DNA from: Hygrocybe punicea
Taxonomy: Eukaryota > Basidiomycota > Agaricomycetes > Agaricales > Hygrophoraceae
Reading direction: 5' to 3'
NCBI GenBank assembly: GCA_963556145.1
Contig: OY744472.1
Span: forward strand, 5,394,001-5,458,000
DNA length: 64,000 nt
Shown one piece after another: positions 22,982-33,067 of this stretch; the stretch's first letter is position 1; every line of letters starts with the position of its first letter. Below the pieces are notes generated by a model that was not told where the DNA came from, did no database searches, and saw only the letters and a list, made by a program, of their open reading frames with translations. The position numbers and the translations under genes are program-made.

Positions 22982-23137
22982 CTAATAGAGACCATCCGTG
23001 GTCGAGAATATGGGGTCTCCGAATGCGGGTCGCGAATGTGGCCAATCACGTGAGCGGCCAAACAACGGCAAAGTAAAAAAAAGAAAAATTTTCTCGTTGT
23101 TGATCCGACCTTTCCTCTACACCATCACACGTTCACA

Positions 23138-24525
23138 ATGTCCCAAGTCTACGACAACTTCCTCGCTTTCGTCGAAAGCATCGAACCCGATGTCCGGGCG
23201 GACTACGAAGAGGCCGTCAACGCGGTCACCGTGTTTCATAGCGACGACCTCGTAACGATGGTGGACGGCAACGAGGGGATGGCCCAACAATGGTTAAGCG
23301 GCCGCAAGAAGGCGCTGGTGAGTTTCCTTATTGACTACGCGTGTCCTAAGATAGCTCATGCCGTCCCGCCAGCGTGCTTACAATGGAATCGTCGCGGAAC
23401 TCCGAGCTGGTGGTACGAGGCCAGTAACGCCACCGTTATGGGCCGACCGCCAATCGTACGCCAACGATGTCGAAGAGTGGCTGAAAGAAGCGGCGGACCG
23501 GGAGAGGCAGGAACAGGAAGAAGCCAGACGGCGGGCGGATGAAGAAGCGGCTACGCGGGAAGAGGAGGCCAAACGGATGGCAGAGGCAAGTGCACGAGCG
23601 GAGGCGGAGAAAAGGCGAAAGGCGGCAGAGGAAAGGCGAGAGCGGCTTAGAATAGAACAACACGAGCAGCACTGGAATCAAGAAGCGGACCGGGTTGAAA
23701 GGGATGGAGCCGCGTATCGGCGGCGGCTCAGCGAAGAACGGCGAGCTGAAGCAAACGCGGGTGAACCAAGGACTGAGTCGATTCCGGAAGGGGAAGCCGC
23801 AGTTGAGCCAGAGGAAGGCCCCGTCGACCCGGCACCAGAGACACCGGCCGATGTAGACGACGTAGATACGCCGGGCGTAGAGACCGGAGACTTGGCTGGT
23901 ACGACGGTGAGTTCTTGTGTCGGTTCATATGTTCTTTAGTTACTGATCCTGGTAACAGTTCACCGGGCCGTTTCCCCTACAACCCTGCACCAACTGCGTC
24001 AAGGCGCAAGAGGCGTGTCGAGGCGTCACGGGCTACGTGTGCGAACGATGCCGGAGGCTGAAGAAGAGATGTACTAACGCTACACACCGGACGGGCGGGG
24101 GTCGGCGCAAGGTGGATACCGGAAAGGGCAAAGAGGTCGCGGCCGGTACGAGGAAGCCGTTGTCGTTCACGACAAAGCCCATCCGCAGTAGGCCTGCCCG
24201 GGCCTCAACGAGCAAACCGCGGGTCGAGGAGGTGGAGTCGGTCGAGGACGATGACGAAGACGAGGAGGAGTCGGAGGAAGAGCGGCCGACGAAAAGGCTT
24301 AGGACGGCCTCGACAGCGAACCCGTTCGTTTTGACGATGGAGAATTACGAGCAAGTGTCGGCGCGGCTAGCGGTCCTTACGGAGGAGCTGGGAGCCCTGG
24401 GCACCAACGTCAACCGTCACCTCGTCCACTTCGGTCAAGAGTTCCAGCGGCTTCGCGTCGATCTCGAACGGTCGACCTCAAGGTTGGCGATGTTGAAGCG
24501 GGATTACGAGACCGGCCGCCTGTAA
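23138..24525 (+). CDS. Antisense gene inside the gypsy element: coiled-coil Zn(II)2Cys6 protein
   Basis: Exons 23138-23317, 23373-23906 and 23959-24525 join in phase to give 426 residues; both introns (55 and 52 bp) have GTGAGT donors and AG acceptors. It lies between the pol gene and the 3' LTR, on the strand opposite to gag and pol, and starts 171 bp from the LTR edge. Residues 1-60 are MSQVYDNFLAFVESI-like. About residues 85-190 are a highly charged coiled coil rich in Glu, Arg and Ala. Near residue 245 there is a cluster with spacing C-x2-C-x6-C-x7-C-x2-C-x6-C (CTNC..C..CERC..C). This matches the fungal Zn2Cys6 DNA-binding pattern, with basic residues RRLKKR in the second loop. An acidic stretch and a C-terminal heptad-like region follow. 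A regulatory DNA-binding role is inferred. Transcription would run from the 3' LTR and converge on pol, with 206 bp between stop codons. Confidence 0.85.
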
Positions 24526-24731
24526 AATATATATATAAAAATAACGAGCCCGTTGTATATAAAAAAATATATCGTGTATATAAAAGACGTGTCAGCTTGT
24601 TCACCCAGCTAAGGAAAGCCGATCGGCTCCCGAAGACATAGGACTATTCGCATCATTCGTCATATCGTTGGAAAACTAAGAGGAACTAAATAAAATGGGG
24701 GTATAACGTGGACAGAATATAAATGAAATGC

Positions 24732-27700
24732 TTAATCGTCGTCGGGTGAGGAGTCTATGGAGGGCGGGTACGTCGGATCATCAAGATCGTTTGAATCGGT
24801 ATCGTCGGCATCGGGGTATTGTAAGAAGTCGTCCAACGGTATCGATATTTTTGAGCGGGCGTGGTAGGGTACGACTCGGAAAGCGGCAAATCGAGATTTA
24901 GAAACCGCACCGTCGAGTTCGGCGAGTATGTAGGATCCGCCTTCTGTTTTCCTGACGACAACCATGGGTCCAAAGTACCGCGGTTTTGCTTTACGATCGA
25001 GAGACATTTCGATACGTGAATTTCGGACGAGAACGAGGTTACCGGGTTCGAAGTCGTAAACTTTGATCGTGTTGGCGTATTTCTGCTCAAATTGCCGGGC
25101 GGACGCGAGCCGAGATTTGGTAAGCTTTTCTTTGACCCGATCGAGGTCGGCTTCTCGTTTACGAAGTTGTCGGGCGCGGATGACTATAAGGTCGGTCGTA
25201 GACATCGTATCTTGCGTCGGAACCATGTACGTAGCTTCGGCAAAATCGAATGGAAAAAGCGGTTCTACTCCGTGTGCGATGTAGTAGGACGAGTATCCGA
25301 GGCTTTTGTGTGTCGTGACCCGTTCGGCCCAAAATACGGAGTGGGTTACGGTGTGCCATTTCTTTTCATCTCCGTCACAACTTTTCATAATGGCCTCCCG
25401 GACATCTAGGTGGCGACGCTCAACGGGTCCGTTCGCTTGTGAGTTATAGGGCGAAATGCGGATGTGGCGGATACCGTAGCGGGAGGCAAGATAGTCGAGC
25501 GCTTCTACGAACGGCTTGCCGTTGTCGGTGACGATTTCTTCGAGAGCGCCCCAACGGCATAAGATGTCTTCGAACAAGAACGTGCCGATGGTGGAGCCGG
25601 TCTCGCGGCGTAACATGCGGAACTCAGGGTAGGCGGACAGGGAGCAACGGGCTTGGACGATGTATCGATAACCGCCGGATCGTGGCATAAACATTGTGTC
25701 GACATACGCTTTACGAAATAGCGAGGCCGGTGTAGCGACGGTGGGCGGAATGTGATGATAACGCATTTGCCGTACTTGGCACTGATGGCAAGACTGGACG
25801 TACCACTTGACGTCGTGGTCGAGGTGCGGCCACCAGAAACGGTCGAGTAGCCGAGCGCGGACGGAGAATATACCTTTGTGGCCGAGAGAGTCGTGAGCGT
25901 CTTTGAGTAACTGAAGCCGGCGGTCGGGCGGTATGACGAGTTTGTGTTTTCCGTGACGGTCTTTGCGCCAAAGCTTGTTATCGGTGACGAAGAATTCAAG
26001 GGCGTATCGTAAGAACAGACGGTATTCTTCGTCCGTGAAGTTCGCGGGTCGGGTTAGATCTCGTAACCAAGTCTCGACGAGGGCAAGACGAACGTCGGCC
26101 GCGCGGGCTTTATCGGATCGCGGTATGTCAGAAACGGCTTCCTGATTTGTGTAGACGAGGACGGCCGGTAATTTTTGGAGTCGGTCGGCTGTGGCACGGC
26201 AGCGGCCGCATACGGCAATCGGCTTAGACGGTATGGGGACGGGTCGGTAGTTGACGACTTCCATAAAGAAACCGTAGGAGTGGTCGAGCCAATCGTCGGA
26301 GTCGTTGATCTCCTCGGGGTCTTCTGCAGCGCGGGGACGTCGGGAGAGTCCGTCGGGTGCACCGTGTGCGGAAGCGGGTACGTGAACGAGTCTAAAGTCA
26401 AATAAGAGCACGCCGGCTATCCATCGGTTGATCGTTGCATTGGGCTGAATGTCGGGGTTGTTGAGCATCCCTTTTATGTACTTCGCGTCGACTTCAACGG
26501 TGAGGTTGCGGACGCCGATAATGAAAATCCGATAGGCGCGGAGGGCCCTGAAGAGACCGTAAAGCTCGAGCTTGGACTGAGAGTATCGGGCTTCGCGTTC
26601 GTTCCACGATATTGAACCAAAGCGATTCGGATAGCGCTTTCCGTCGGCGCGGATTTGCATAAGAACGAAGCCGACTCCAAGAACGGATGAATCGACGGCG
26701 AGAATCACTTCCCATTCACGCGTGTAGTCGATAGCGCGCAGCGCTGGCGACGTAATGACGGCGTTTTTGAGGTAGTCGACGGCGGTCTCTTCTTCTTCAC
26801 CAAATTCGAAGGGTATACCTTTGCGGGTAAGGCGGACGAGGGGTCGGGAGTGAAGCGAGAAGTCCTTGATAAAAATACGCAAGACGCCGCAGATGCCAAG
26901 AAAGGCGCGAACTTCGGTGAGGTTGGTCGGCAGTGGCCAATCGCGAATCTTCTGTACTTTGGAGTCGTCGGCTACTCTTCCTTCGTATGTGCATCGGTGG
27001 CCAACAACGATGACTGAGGGTCGACACAACTCGAGTTTTTTGCCGTTGAAGGTACCGCCGACATAGCGGAAACGCTGGATGACGCGGTTGACACCTTGGA
27101 AGTGTTCCCAAATGAAACGTCGGATTGCCGGGTTCTCGGGTATAGTCTCGTAGGTACCGTCGGGTTGCTCGTAGCGGGTTGGAGGCCCTTTGACGGGAAT
27201 ATCGTCCATATACGGAACGGCAAGATGAGGGATTTCGTCACGGAGGATGTACGTAGAGTCACCGTGTAAGATCTGCGGGGAATTTGTGTATCCCATAGCA
27301 ATCCGCGTAAGTCGAAGCGTTCCGAGTGGAGACTGAAAGGTCATATAGTCACGAGACGAGGGGTGGACGAGGCGTTGGTCGAAAGAGACGAAGAGGTCGA
27401 AGGAAGCGTAGCAAGAGTGGCCGCCAAAGGCCTCGGCCAAGTGCTCGGTCATGGGCGGTACGGCGGGATCGCGGATAGTGACGGCGTTAAGCGGCTGTAG
27501 ATCGTGGACGATTCGAAGAGACTTCCCGTCCTTTTTCAAAACGCAAAACCAGCGGGAGCGATATGACGAATTCGAGGGTTCATAGGTACCGGCGTTAATT
27601 TTGTCTTTGATGATGCCGATGACTTCGTTAAGGATGCCGGGTGGGATTGGGATATTGCGATGGACCCACGGGTCGTGCGGTACGGTGGGAATGTGGATCG

Positions 27701-28385
27701 GCGGGAAGTAGTCCGTATTGAACTGGCCTTTCTCGGATTCGTTCCAGGCGAAGGCGGCTTCTTGCGTTTTGATGATATGGTGGCCGAGTTTTTCTTCCTC
27801 AGGCCAAAGGAATCCATCCGGGTTCATCGGCATCGCGTCGTGTCGTTCCTGGGTATAGCGGGTGCCGGGTGTAAAGTCGGGCGGGTGAGTCGGGAGCGTG
27901 GGTAAATCGGCTAGCGGGTCGCCGGTGATCTCGCGTATGATGCGGTATTCGTCGGGGAGAGTGGTAGAAATTGGGCGGATACGATCGGCTACCTTCTTAT
28001 ACTTTTTCTTGGTAACGACTCCTTTTAGGTCCCTGGTAGGGGGGGTGGTATACGAGATATAAGTAGCGTGTTCAGTAGAGGCTTTGTTACAAATATTCGA
28101 AGAGGAAATATGTGACGCAGGAGCGGAGACGGAACAAGACGAAGGAAGGGTATCGGTAGTACGTAGCTGATTTTGTACATCGGTCAACAATGAAATGTAC
28201 TGGGCGGCAGTCTGGGGCTGAGACGAAGAGAAATCTAAATCGATAGAAAAACATAAGTCCTCTTCTAGGGGAAACGGCAAAAGGGAAGCATAGTTCGTGG
28301 TATAGGTGTGGTCGCTTTCGAGTGGCGGCTTCTCATCTCCCGGTGCGTCCTTTCCGAGAGGTATCTCCGGGTCCTCGACTTCTAA
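24732..28385 (-). CDS. pol: Gypsy Pol: reverse transcriptase, RNase H, integrase
   Basis: The frame is open from the end of Gag-protease (TTT TTA at 28385) to TGA-free sequence down to the stop at 24732. About 1182 residues are open from a TTG codon at 28280, and about 35 more upstream. There is no ATG at the start, so translation probably needs a shift from the gag frame. Numbering from the TTG, RT has FDLFVSFDQ near residue 294 and the catalytic YMDD at 357-360. RNase H has AVDSSVLGVGFVL and KLELYGLFRALR. Integrase has a His/Cys zinc-binding part (HDSLGHK to CHQC) and the DDE triad in VDTMFM, VTDNGKPF and NGPVERRH. No chromodomain is seen at the C-terminus, which ends in an acidic Asp/Ser-rich tail. 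All catalytic motifs are intact. Confidence 0.95.
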   Translation of the reverse strand, partial: LEVEDPEIPLGKDAPGDEKPPLESDHTYTTNYASLLPFPLEEDLCFSIDLDFSSSQPQTAAQYISLLTDVQNQLRTTDTLPSSCSVSAPASHISSSNICNKASTEHATYISYTTPPTRDLKGVVTKKKYKKVADRIRPISTTLPDEYRIIREITGDPLADLPTLPTHPPDFTPGTRYTQERHDAMPMNPDGFLWPEEEKLGHHIIKTQEAAFAWNESEKGQFNTDYFPPIHIPTVPHDPWVHRNIPIPPGILNEVIGIIKDKINAGTYEPSNSSYRSRWFCVLKKDGKSLRIVHDLQPLNAVTIRDPAVPPMTEHLAEAFGGHSCYASFDLFVSFDQRLVHPSSRDYMTFQSPLGTLRLTRIAMGYTNSPQILHGDSTYILRDEIPHLAVPYMDDIPVKGPPTRYEQPDGTYETIPENPAIRRFIWEHFQGVNRVIQRFRYVGGTFNGKKLELCRPSVIVVGHRCTYEGRVADDSKVQKIRDWPLPTNLTEVRAFLGICGVLRIFIKDFSLHSRPLVRLTRKGIPFEFGEEEETAVDYLKNAVITSPALRAIDYTREWEVILAVDSSVLGVGFVLMQIRADGKRYPNRFGSISWNEREARYSQSKLELYGLFRALRAYRIFIIGVRNLTVEVDAKYIKGMLNNPDIQPNATINRWIAGVLLFDFRLVHVPASAHGAPDGLSRRPRAAEDPEEINDSDDWLDHSYGFFMEVVNYRPVPIPSKPIAVCGRCRATADRLQKLPAVLVYTNQEAVSDIPRSDKARAADVRLALVETWLRDLTRPANFTDEEYRLFLRYALEFFVTDNKLWRKDRHGKHKLVIPPDRRLQLLKDAHDSLGHKGIFSVRARLLDRFWWPHLDHDVKWYVQSCHQCQVRQMRYHHIPPTVATPASLFRKAYVDTMFMPRSGGYRYIVQARCSLSAYPEFRMLRRETGSTIGTFLFEDILCRWGALEEIVTDNGKPFVEALDYLASRYGIRHIRISPYNSQANGPVERRHLDVREAIMKSCDGDEKKWHTVTHSVFWAERVTTHKSLGYSSYYIAHGVEPLFPFDFAEATYMVPTQDTMSTTDLIVIRARQLRKREADLDRVKEKLTKSRLASARQFEQKYANTIKVYDFEPGNLVLVRNSRIEMSLDRKAKPRYFGPMVVVRKTEGGSYILAELDGAVSKSRFAAFRVVPYHARSKISIPLDDFLQYPDADDTDSNDLDDPTYPPSIDSSPDDD

Positions 28386-30637
28386 AAATCCGGCTTTCCG
28401 GTGTCGGACCGCTCTCGTCGGTTCTTTTGGTTGTGCTCGATGGTGGGCAAGGTGACGACGGCGCCGGTGTTTGGATCCGTGATCGTGACCTGTTGTTCTC
28501 CGTTTTTATAATCCTTCGTAAGAGCCTCGGAAAGCGTGAAGAACGGGCGGCCGATGAGGATCTCGTAGGGGGCGTCGTCGACGACTTGGACTTGGAGGAA
28601 AAGATCGACGTCGCCGAAGGTGAATTTTAGGTTGGCGATCCGGCCGAGGGTGTCGTTGTCGCTTTTATTTGCCGACTGCATCCGCATCTTCATATTTTGG
28701 AGACCGTAACCGAGTTTCTCCCAAATATCGCGCCGCATGCCGATGATCATGGAACCGTTGTCGAGGACGCACTCGAATACGAATTTGCCGTTGATGAGCG
28801 GGTAGACCGCACGGAGAGGGACTGAGTCGCGGCCGACGACGAGCGGGACGTTTTCCTGACAGTGTTGACAGGCGCGAGTGGGGATTTCGGGTGCGTGAAA
28901 GTGGAAGACCTCGACGTTGTTACTCTCGGCGGTGACCTTTTTCGACGTAGTGAGGTCCTTCATGTGACGGCGGGCGTCGGACGACATGGCTAAAAGTTCT
29001 CGCTGCGAAATGCAGACTTGAGAATCGAGCGCGCGGTCGATGACGGACTTGGCGATACCGGGATCTTCGATGGGGGCTTGGTAGCGGTATTGGGGGTGCG
29101 ATGCGGGAAGGTTCTGGGGAGTGCGCGGTACAAGGGCGGTCGGCTCGGTCGGCCGCGTGTTTGAAGGGGGGACTATGGTGATCGGCTGCTCGTTGATAGG
29201 TCTGGTCGTTTTCTCGGCGGGTTTCGCGGCGGGGACAGACGTGGAAGTGGTGGGCAGATTGGGAAACGTTTCTCTAGACTTGCCTTTCGCCTTTGATGGG
29301 ATCTCTACACCGTCGAATCTAACCCGTTTACGAAGCCGCTGCACTTCGGCTTCCAGAACCTTAATTTGTTCGTTGTCGTCGTCGATGTCGGACGTCGTGG
29401 ACTGAAAGATGTCGGCGTACTCGGTGGTGACCTCTGGTTCGTAGGTGGGTACTTCGACGGCGGAGACGAAGTTAGCTTTGACGTGAGGCGGCGGGTCGCG
29501 TTGGAACGGTTCTGTGGGGTTGCGGGCAGGGGGAGCGCGGTTGCCGGGGTTCTGTGCGTGCCACGCGTCGAAGCGTTCCCTCATATTTTTGCCGATGATA
29601 GCCTTTGGAAGATACATTCCGTTAGGCAACACGATGCGGCCGTGCTCGTTCTTGCGGCATATCCCGTCTCGAGTGTACTGCTCGCAAATAGGACAATCGC
29701 GTATACGATGGAACGGGTCGTCGCAAAAGAGGCAGTTGAAATTGGTGAAACCCTGTCCCGCGGTGGTCGGCTCAGCCCTATTTGCACACGGCTTTGGGGG
29801 GTTGTTGCGTTCGGTGAGGGCTTGCGTGAGGACGGCGAGTTGTTGCGAAACGAGACGAAATAGGTCGGATACGTTAGGTTCGACCGGTTCCGCTTTAGGA
29901 ATGACCGGGTCATAGCGAGCGGGAGGCGGGTAGCGGGTGGCGGGTTCCATTGGAGTCGAGTACCGGATGGCGGCAGGCGACGTTGACGAAAGACGAGAGA
30001 CGGTGGACGGTTCGGCCGCGGTTCCGGCCAGCAGGAAGTGGGCGCAATTGTGGAAGTCCTGGAAGTCGTAAGGGTCGCTATGGAAATGGTTCGGCTTTTG
30101 GTACTGCAGACGGGTTTTGATGTCCTTTTTAAGCTCGACATGGAAGCCGTTCTCGTACGCGATGTTGCGTTCTCGGGGAGAGATTCGACCCTTGTCTAAG
30201 AGGAATCCCGAGATCCGGATGAACTCGCGGTAATATTCGCCAAGTTCGGCGCGGGTACGGATACCGTAAGCGGTTTGGGTGTGCGTAAGACGGTCGAGAT
30301 CCGCCATAGTGTACCGGTGATCGTCTTCCGTGCCCGGGTATAGCACGAGTACGCTCTTCTTGAATGCAGCATAATCGACGCCGGTCGCGCTAGGTAAACT
30401 TGCCCAAAGCTCGTAGTCGCTAAGCGACGCGTAGCGCAGACTATGCTTAATGCGTCCTGCGTCGTCGAGAGCGGCATCGGCAGCAAGTATCTCGACTTCT
30501 TCGAAGAAACGGTTTAAATTGAGCGGGTTCCCGTCGAAGGTCGGGGCCGTGGAGTGACCGCGAGCGGGCATTTGTCGTGGAGTAACATGGGGAGCGGTGA
30601 CGTGGGGAGCGGTCGAGGATCCAGAGGTCGAAGTCAT
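28382..30637 (-). CDS. gag: Gypsy Gag with zinc knuckle and aspartic protease
   Basis: 751 residues from the ATG at 30637. The N-terminal 200 residues fit a retrotransposon capsid. A CCHC zinc knuckle (C-x2-C-x4-H-x4-C, CLFCDDPFHRIRDC) follows in the middle. The C-terminal part is a retropepsin-like protease, with VLDNGS in place of the usual D-T/S-G and the flap/end motif YEILIGRPFF. DNGS variants deserve attention but are placed exactly at the active site. The frame stops at 28382 within GAT TTT TAG; the pol frame begins in the -1 frame at the same spot. Confidence 0.93.
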   Translation of the reverse strand: MTSTSGSSTAPHVTAPHVTPRQMPARGHSTAPTFDGNPLNLNRFFEEVEILAADAALDDAGRIKHSLRYASLSDYELWASLPSATGVDYAAFKKSVLVLYPGTEDDHRYTMADLDRLTHTQTAYGIRTRAELGEYYREFIRISGFLLDKGRISPRERNIAYENGFHVELKKDIKTRLQYQKPNHFHSDPYDFQDFHNCAHFLLAGTAAEPSTVSRLSSTSPAAIRYSTPMEPATRYPPPARYDPVIPKAEPVEPNVSDLFRLVSQQLAVLTQALTERNNPPKPCANRAEPTTAGQGFTNFNCLFCDDPFHRIRDCPICEQYTRDGICRKNEHGRIVLPNGMYLPKAIIGKNMRERFDAWHAQNPGNRAPPARNPTEPFQRDPPPHVKANFVSAVEVPTYEPEVTTEYADIFQSTTSDIDDDNEQIKVLEAEVQRLRKRVRFDGVEIPSKAKGKSRETFPNLPTTSTSVPAAKPAEKTTRPINEQPITIVPPSNTRPTEPTALVPRTPQNLPASHPQYRYQAPIEDPGIAKSVIDRALDSQVCISQRELLAMSSDARRHMKDLTTSKKVTAESNNVEVFHFHAPEIPTRACQHCQENVPLVVGRDSVPLRAVYPLINGKFVFECVLDNGSMIIGMRRDIWEKLGYGLQNMKMRMQSANKSDNDTLGRIANLKFTFGDVDLFLQVQVVDDAPYEILIGRPFFTLSEALTKDYKNGEQQVTITDPNTGAVVTLPTIEHNQKNRRERSDTGKPDF

Positions 30638-30689
30638 TGTGGGTGGAAGGAGCTGAGATGTCGATGAAGCGATTGTCGGGTGTGCGATG

Positions 30690-30870
30690 AGCGGGTCGGG
30701 TAACGTGGACGATGACGGCGTAGGCGAATACGATGACGGGGACGATGACGGCGTAGGCGATGACGATGACGGGGACGATGACGATGACGGATTATTCGAT
30801 GTCGAGAGCGAAGACGGAGACGATGACGATGACGGAGTTTTCGATATCGAGAGCGAAGACGTGGACGGGG
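30690..30870 (-). repeat. GACGATGACGG-type short tandem repeats in the gag leader
   Basis: Variants of GACGATGACGGGGACGATG are repeated through the 5' leader of the element. On the plus strand this makes an open Asp/Gly-rich frame (30687-31115), which I take as a by-product. Confidence 0.7.
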
Positions 30871-31197
30871 GTTCTAACGAGGTCGAAGTCGGGGACGTAG
30901 GCGATGCGGGTGTCGAACTGAGATCGGATGAGTCGGGTGTGATGGTAATTATCGGTATATCGACCGATTCGAGACTGTCGGATGAGAGATATAGGGGGGT
31001 GTTTGACCCTGAGACGAGCGGGAGATTGTTATGTCGAGCGAGGTGGTCGGGTACTAGCTGGAAGAAGTCGTCGTCGATTGTCGGGTCGAAGGCGGCTAAA
31101 GATAGTTCTTGTTGAAGAGTTCTTCGAGGAAGTTCTCGAAGACGACGGTCAGAGGGAGGGATACGGGAAGAGGAAGCTATGGTGGTGCTAGACTACT

Positions 31198-31214
31198 CCT
31201 CGCGGTGGGCTCCA
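31198..31214 (-). promoter_or_regulatory. Putative primer binding site
   Basis: On the minus strand, two bases inside the 5' LTR, the sequence TGGAGCCCACCGCGAGG begins with TGG, as expected for pairing with the CCA end of a tRNA. I cannot name the tRNA. Confidence 0.5.
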
Positions 31215-31216
31215 GA

Positions 31217-32011
31217 TGTAATGGCGAGGTCGGGGTGGCTGCGGAATAATAATCCTAAGCCTGTGGGGTCAGCGTAGAAGTGACTAGGAATAGTCTAACA
31301 AGCTTCAGTAAGATAATAGGATATAAAAAGTATGAAGCCGCCGAGTAAACTACTGAAATCTATGGAGACCGATCGAAGCCGACGAGGCCGACGATGTCGG
31401 GTACGGCGGGTCGGGTGTCGGGTGACGAGTAACGTAGAGATAAAGGCGGTAGAGCGACGGGGAGGGCGTCGAGGAATCCGACGAGCGATGTGTGCGATGG
31501 AATTTACTGAGAGACTTAATTCTCAGAAAGAGGAAATGGGGGAACTGGTTTCTTATTCTGAGACGGCGCTTGGGCACCGTTTTTATACTACAAATTTGTG
31601 TACCTAGATTCGGACGAGAGTCCTCGGCCGATGAGAGGAGACAAAGGAGAATAAAAATGGGGAAGTAGGAAGAGCGTTGCGAGGTGACGATGACAGGGAA
31701 AATGGGTGGAAGATATAAAAAACCGTAAAAGATGCAATATACTTTACTATATCCCCATAAGGGAGACGCTAGGCGTGAATAAGGCAAGTCCGATGTCGGG
31801 ATCCCAGTCCGATGAGATCTATCTTCGATATTTGAAGTTCCGTGAGTTTAGGAGATAGACCGTCCAGGTACGTGAGCGGCCGTGCTAGTCGGTATGCATC
31901 GGGTTGCGTCGGGTTACGTCGGGTTCGAGCGTAGACTGCTAGAGACATCGGGTTCGAGCGGATTCGCTAGATATCGATGTTACGGCCTCAGAGGGTCGAG
32001 GACCCTCTACA
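31217..32011 (-). repeat. 5' LTR of the gypsy element (right copy)
   Basis: 795 bp, matching the left LTR except T at 31685 for C at 22641. The minus-strand TATAAAAA at 31580-31587 is a candidate promoter for gag-pol. Confidence 0.95.
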
Positions 32012-33067
32012 GCGACATGCCAGTAGTAAACTGGGATTCTTACCATTGATGATAGCTGTGGTTACACATAAAATGGACACTTGGCTAATCAAGCTGTCCA
32101 CCGCAAGTGGAACACCTTGTGACATGGAATACTCTCAGATGTTCTGGGTCCGCAAGTTCCTCAACCTGCCGAAGTTTCATTGCACCAACACATTGCTCCC
32201 ACCAGCCCACCAGCCACCCTCCCCTGGCACCCACAGACGTCGCCTGGGTCCCATTGCCCTCACCCTCACCAGTATCTTCTGCCCCTCCTCCTGGCCCACC
32301 ACTCTCCACTCTCACAGGGCCCAGTGGCTTCGCTCAGATACTATGCTGCAGGCGATTGGTGGGCATGATGCCTCAGCTCCCTCCTGTCACAGGAGGCGCT
32401 GGATCTGGAAACACCATGGGCACTGCCAGTGGACCACCACCACCACCACCATCAATACCTACATCCTGCCCTGCCACTTCAGCCAACCACCACTGCTGCC
32501 ACCACTGTCATCATACACCACATCCGACTTGTCCCACAGCTCGACTCTCGGTGGTCCCTGCGCTTTGAGGCTATTAGCTGGGAGGTGAAGGAGGGCAATC
32601 CACCATTGCGCATTGGGTGCTGCACCAACCGGTCAGGGTGGGACCTCACTGCCCTGGATGCCCTAGGCACTGCAGTCAAGAGTAAAGTCATCTCACATGT
32701 GCATGCCAAGATATGGGTCAAAGCCACTGGTTTCTTCATCAAGGACACCAAATCCTCCTCTGGCACCTTTTTGATGCCAATACTGAGTCCCATCCGCATC
32801 AGATCAGGATGGTGCCATTTTGAAGCTGGGCATGGATTACCAGCACTGAGGATATCTATAAGTTGGTCAAGATTAGGGCAGGGAGTACTCCACCAATGCG
32901 TTGAAGTACATTTTTGTTTTGTCAATAACGAGTGCAAAAACAAAAGCTGACGAGGGGATAAAAGTACTAGTGTCCTCAAGAACCTCAAGACTCTTGCTGC
33001 CGCACCCAGCAAGAGTGTCCCAACAGCCTCAATGGGAACATGAGCACCCAAAACCACTATCCCAGAT

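Larger units (their letters stand above)
22173..32011 (-). mobile_element. Young, nearly intact Ty3/gypsy retrotransposon
   Basis: The element is 9839 bp and reads on the minus strand. The LTRs (22173-22967 and 31217-32011) begin TG and end CA. They are flanked by the 4-bp duplication GCGA (22169-22172 and 32012-32015). In transcription order it has the 5' LTR (right), a primer site, a leader with short repeats, Gag-protease, RT-RNase H-integrase, a gene on the opposite strand, and the 3' LTR (left). By reading the two LTRs side by side I find one difference, C at 22641 against T at 31685, which is a CpG transition. This implies very recent insertion. Both long frames are open, so the copy may be active. 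Confidence 0.95.

Noticed and set aside
30687..31115. 142-codon Asp/Gly-rich frame on the plus strand in the gypsy leader
   Set aside because: It follows directly from GACGATGACGG repeats; there are no splice sites, domain or start context. Treated as a by-product of the repeat.
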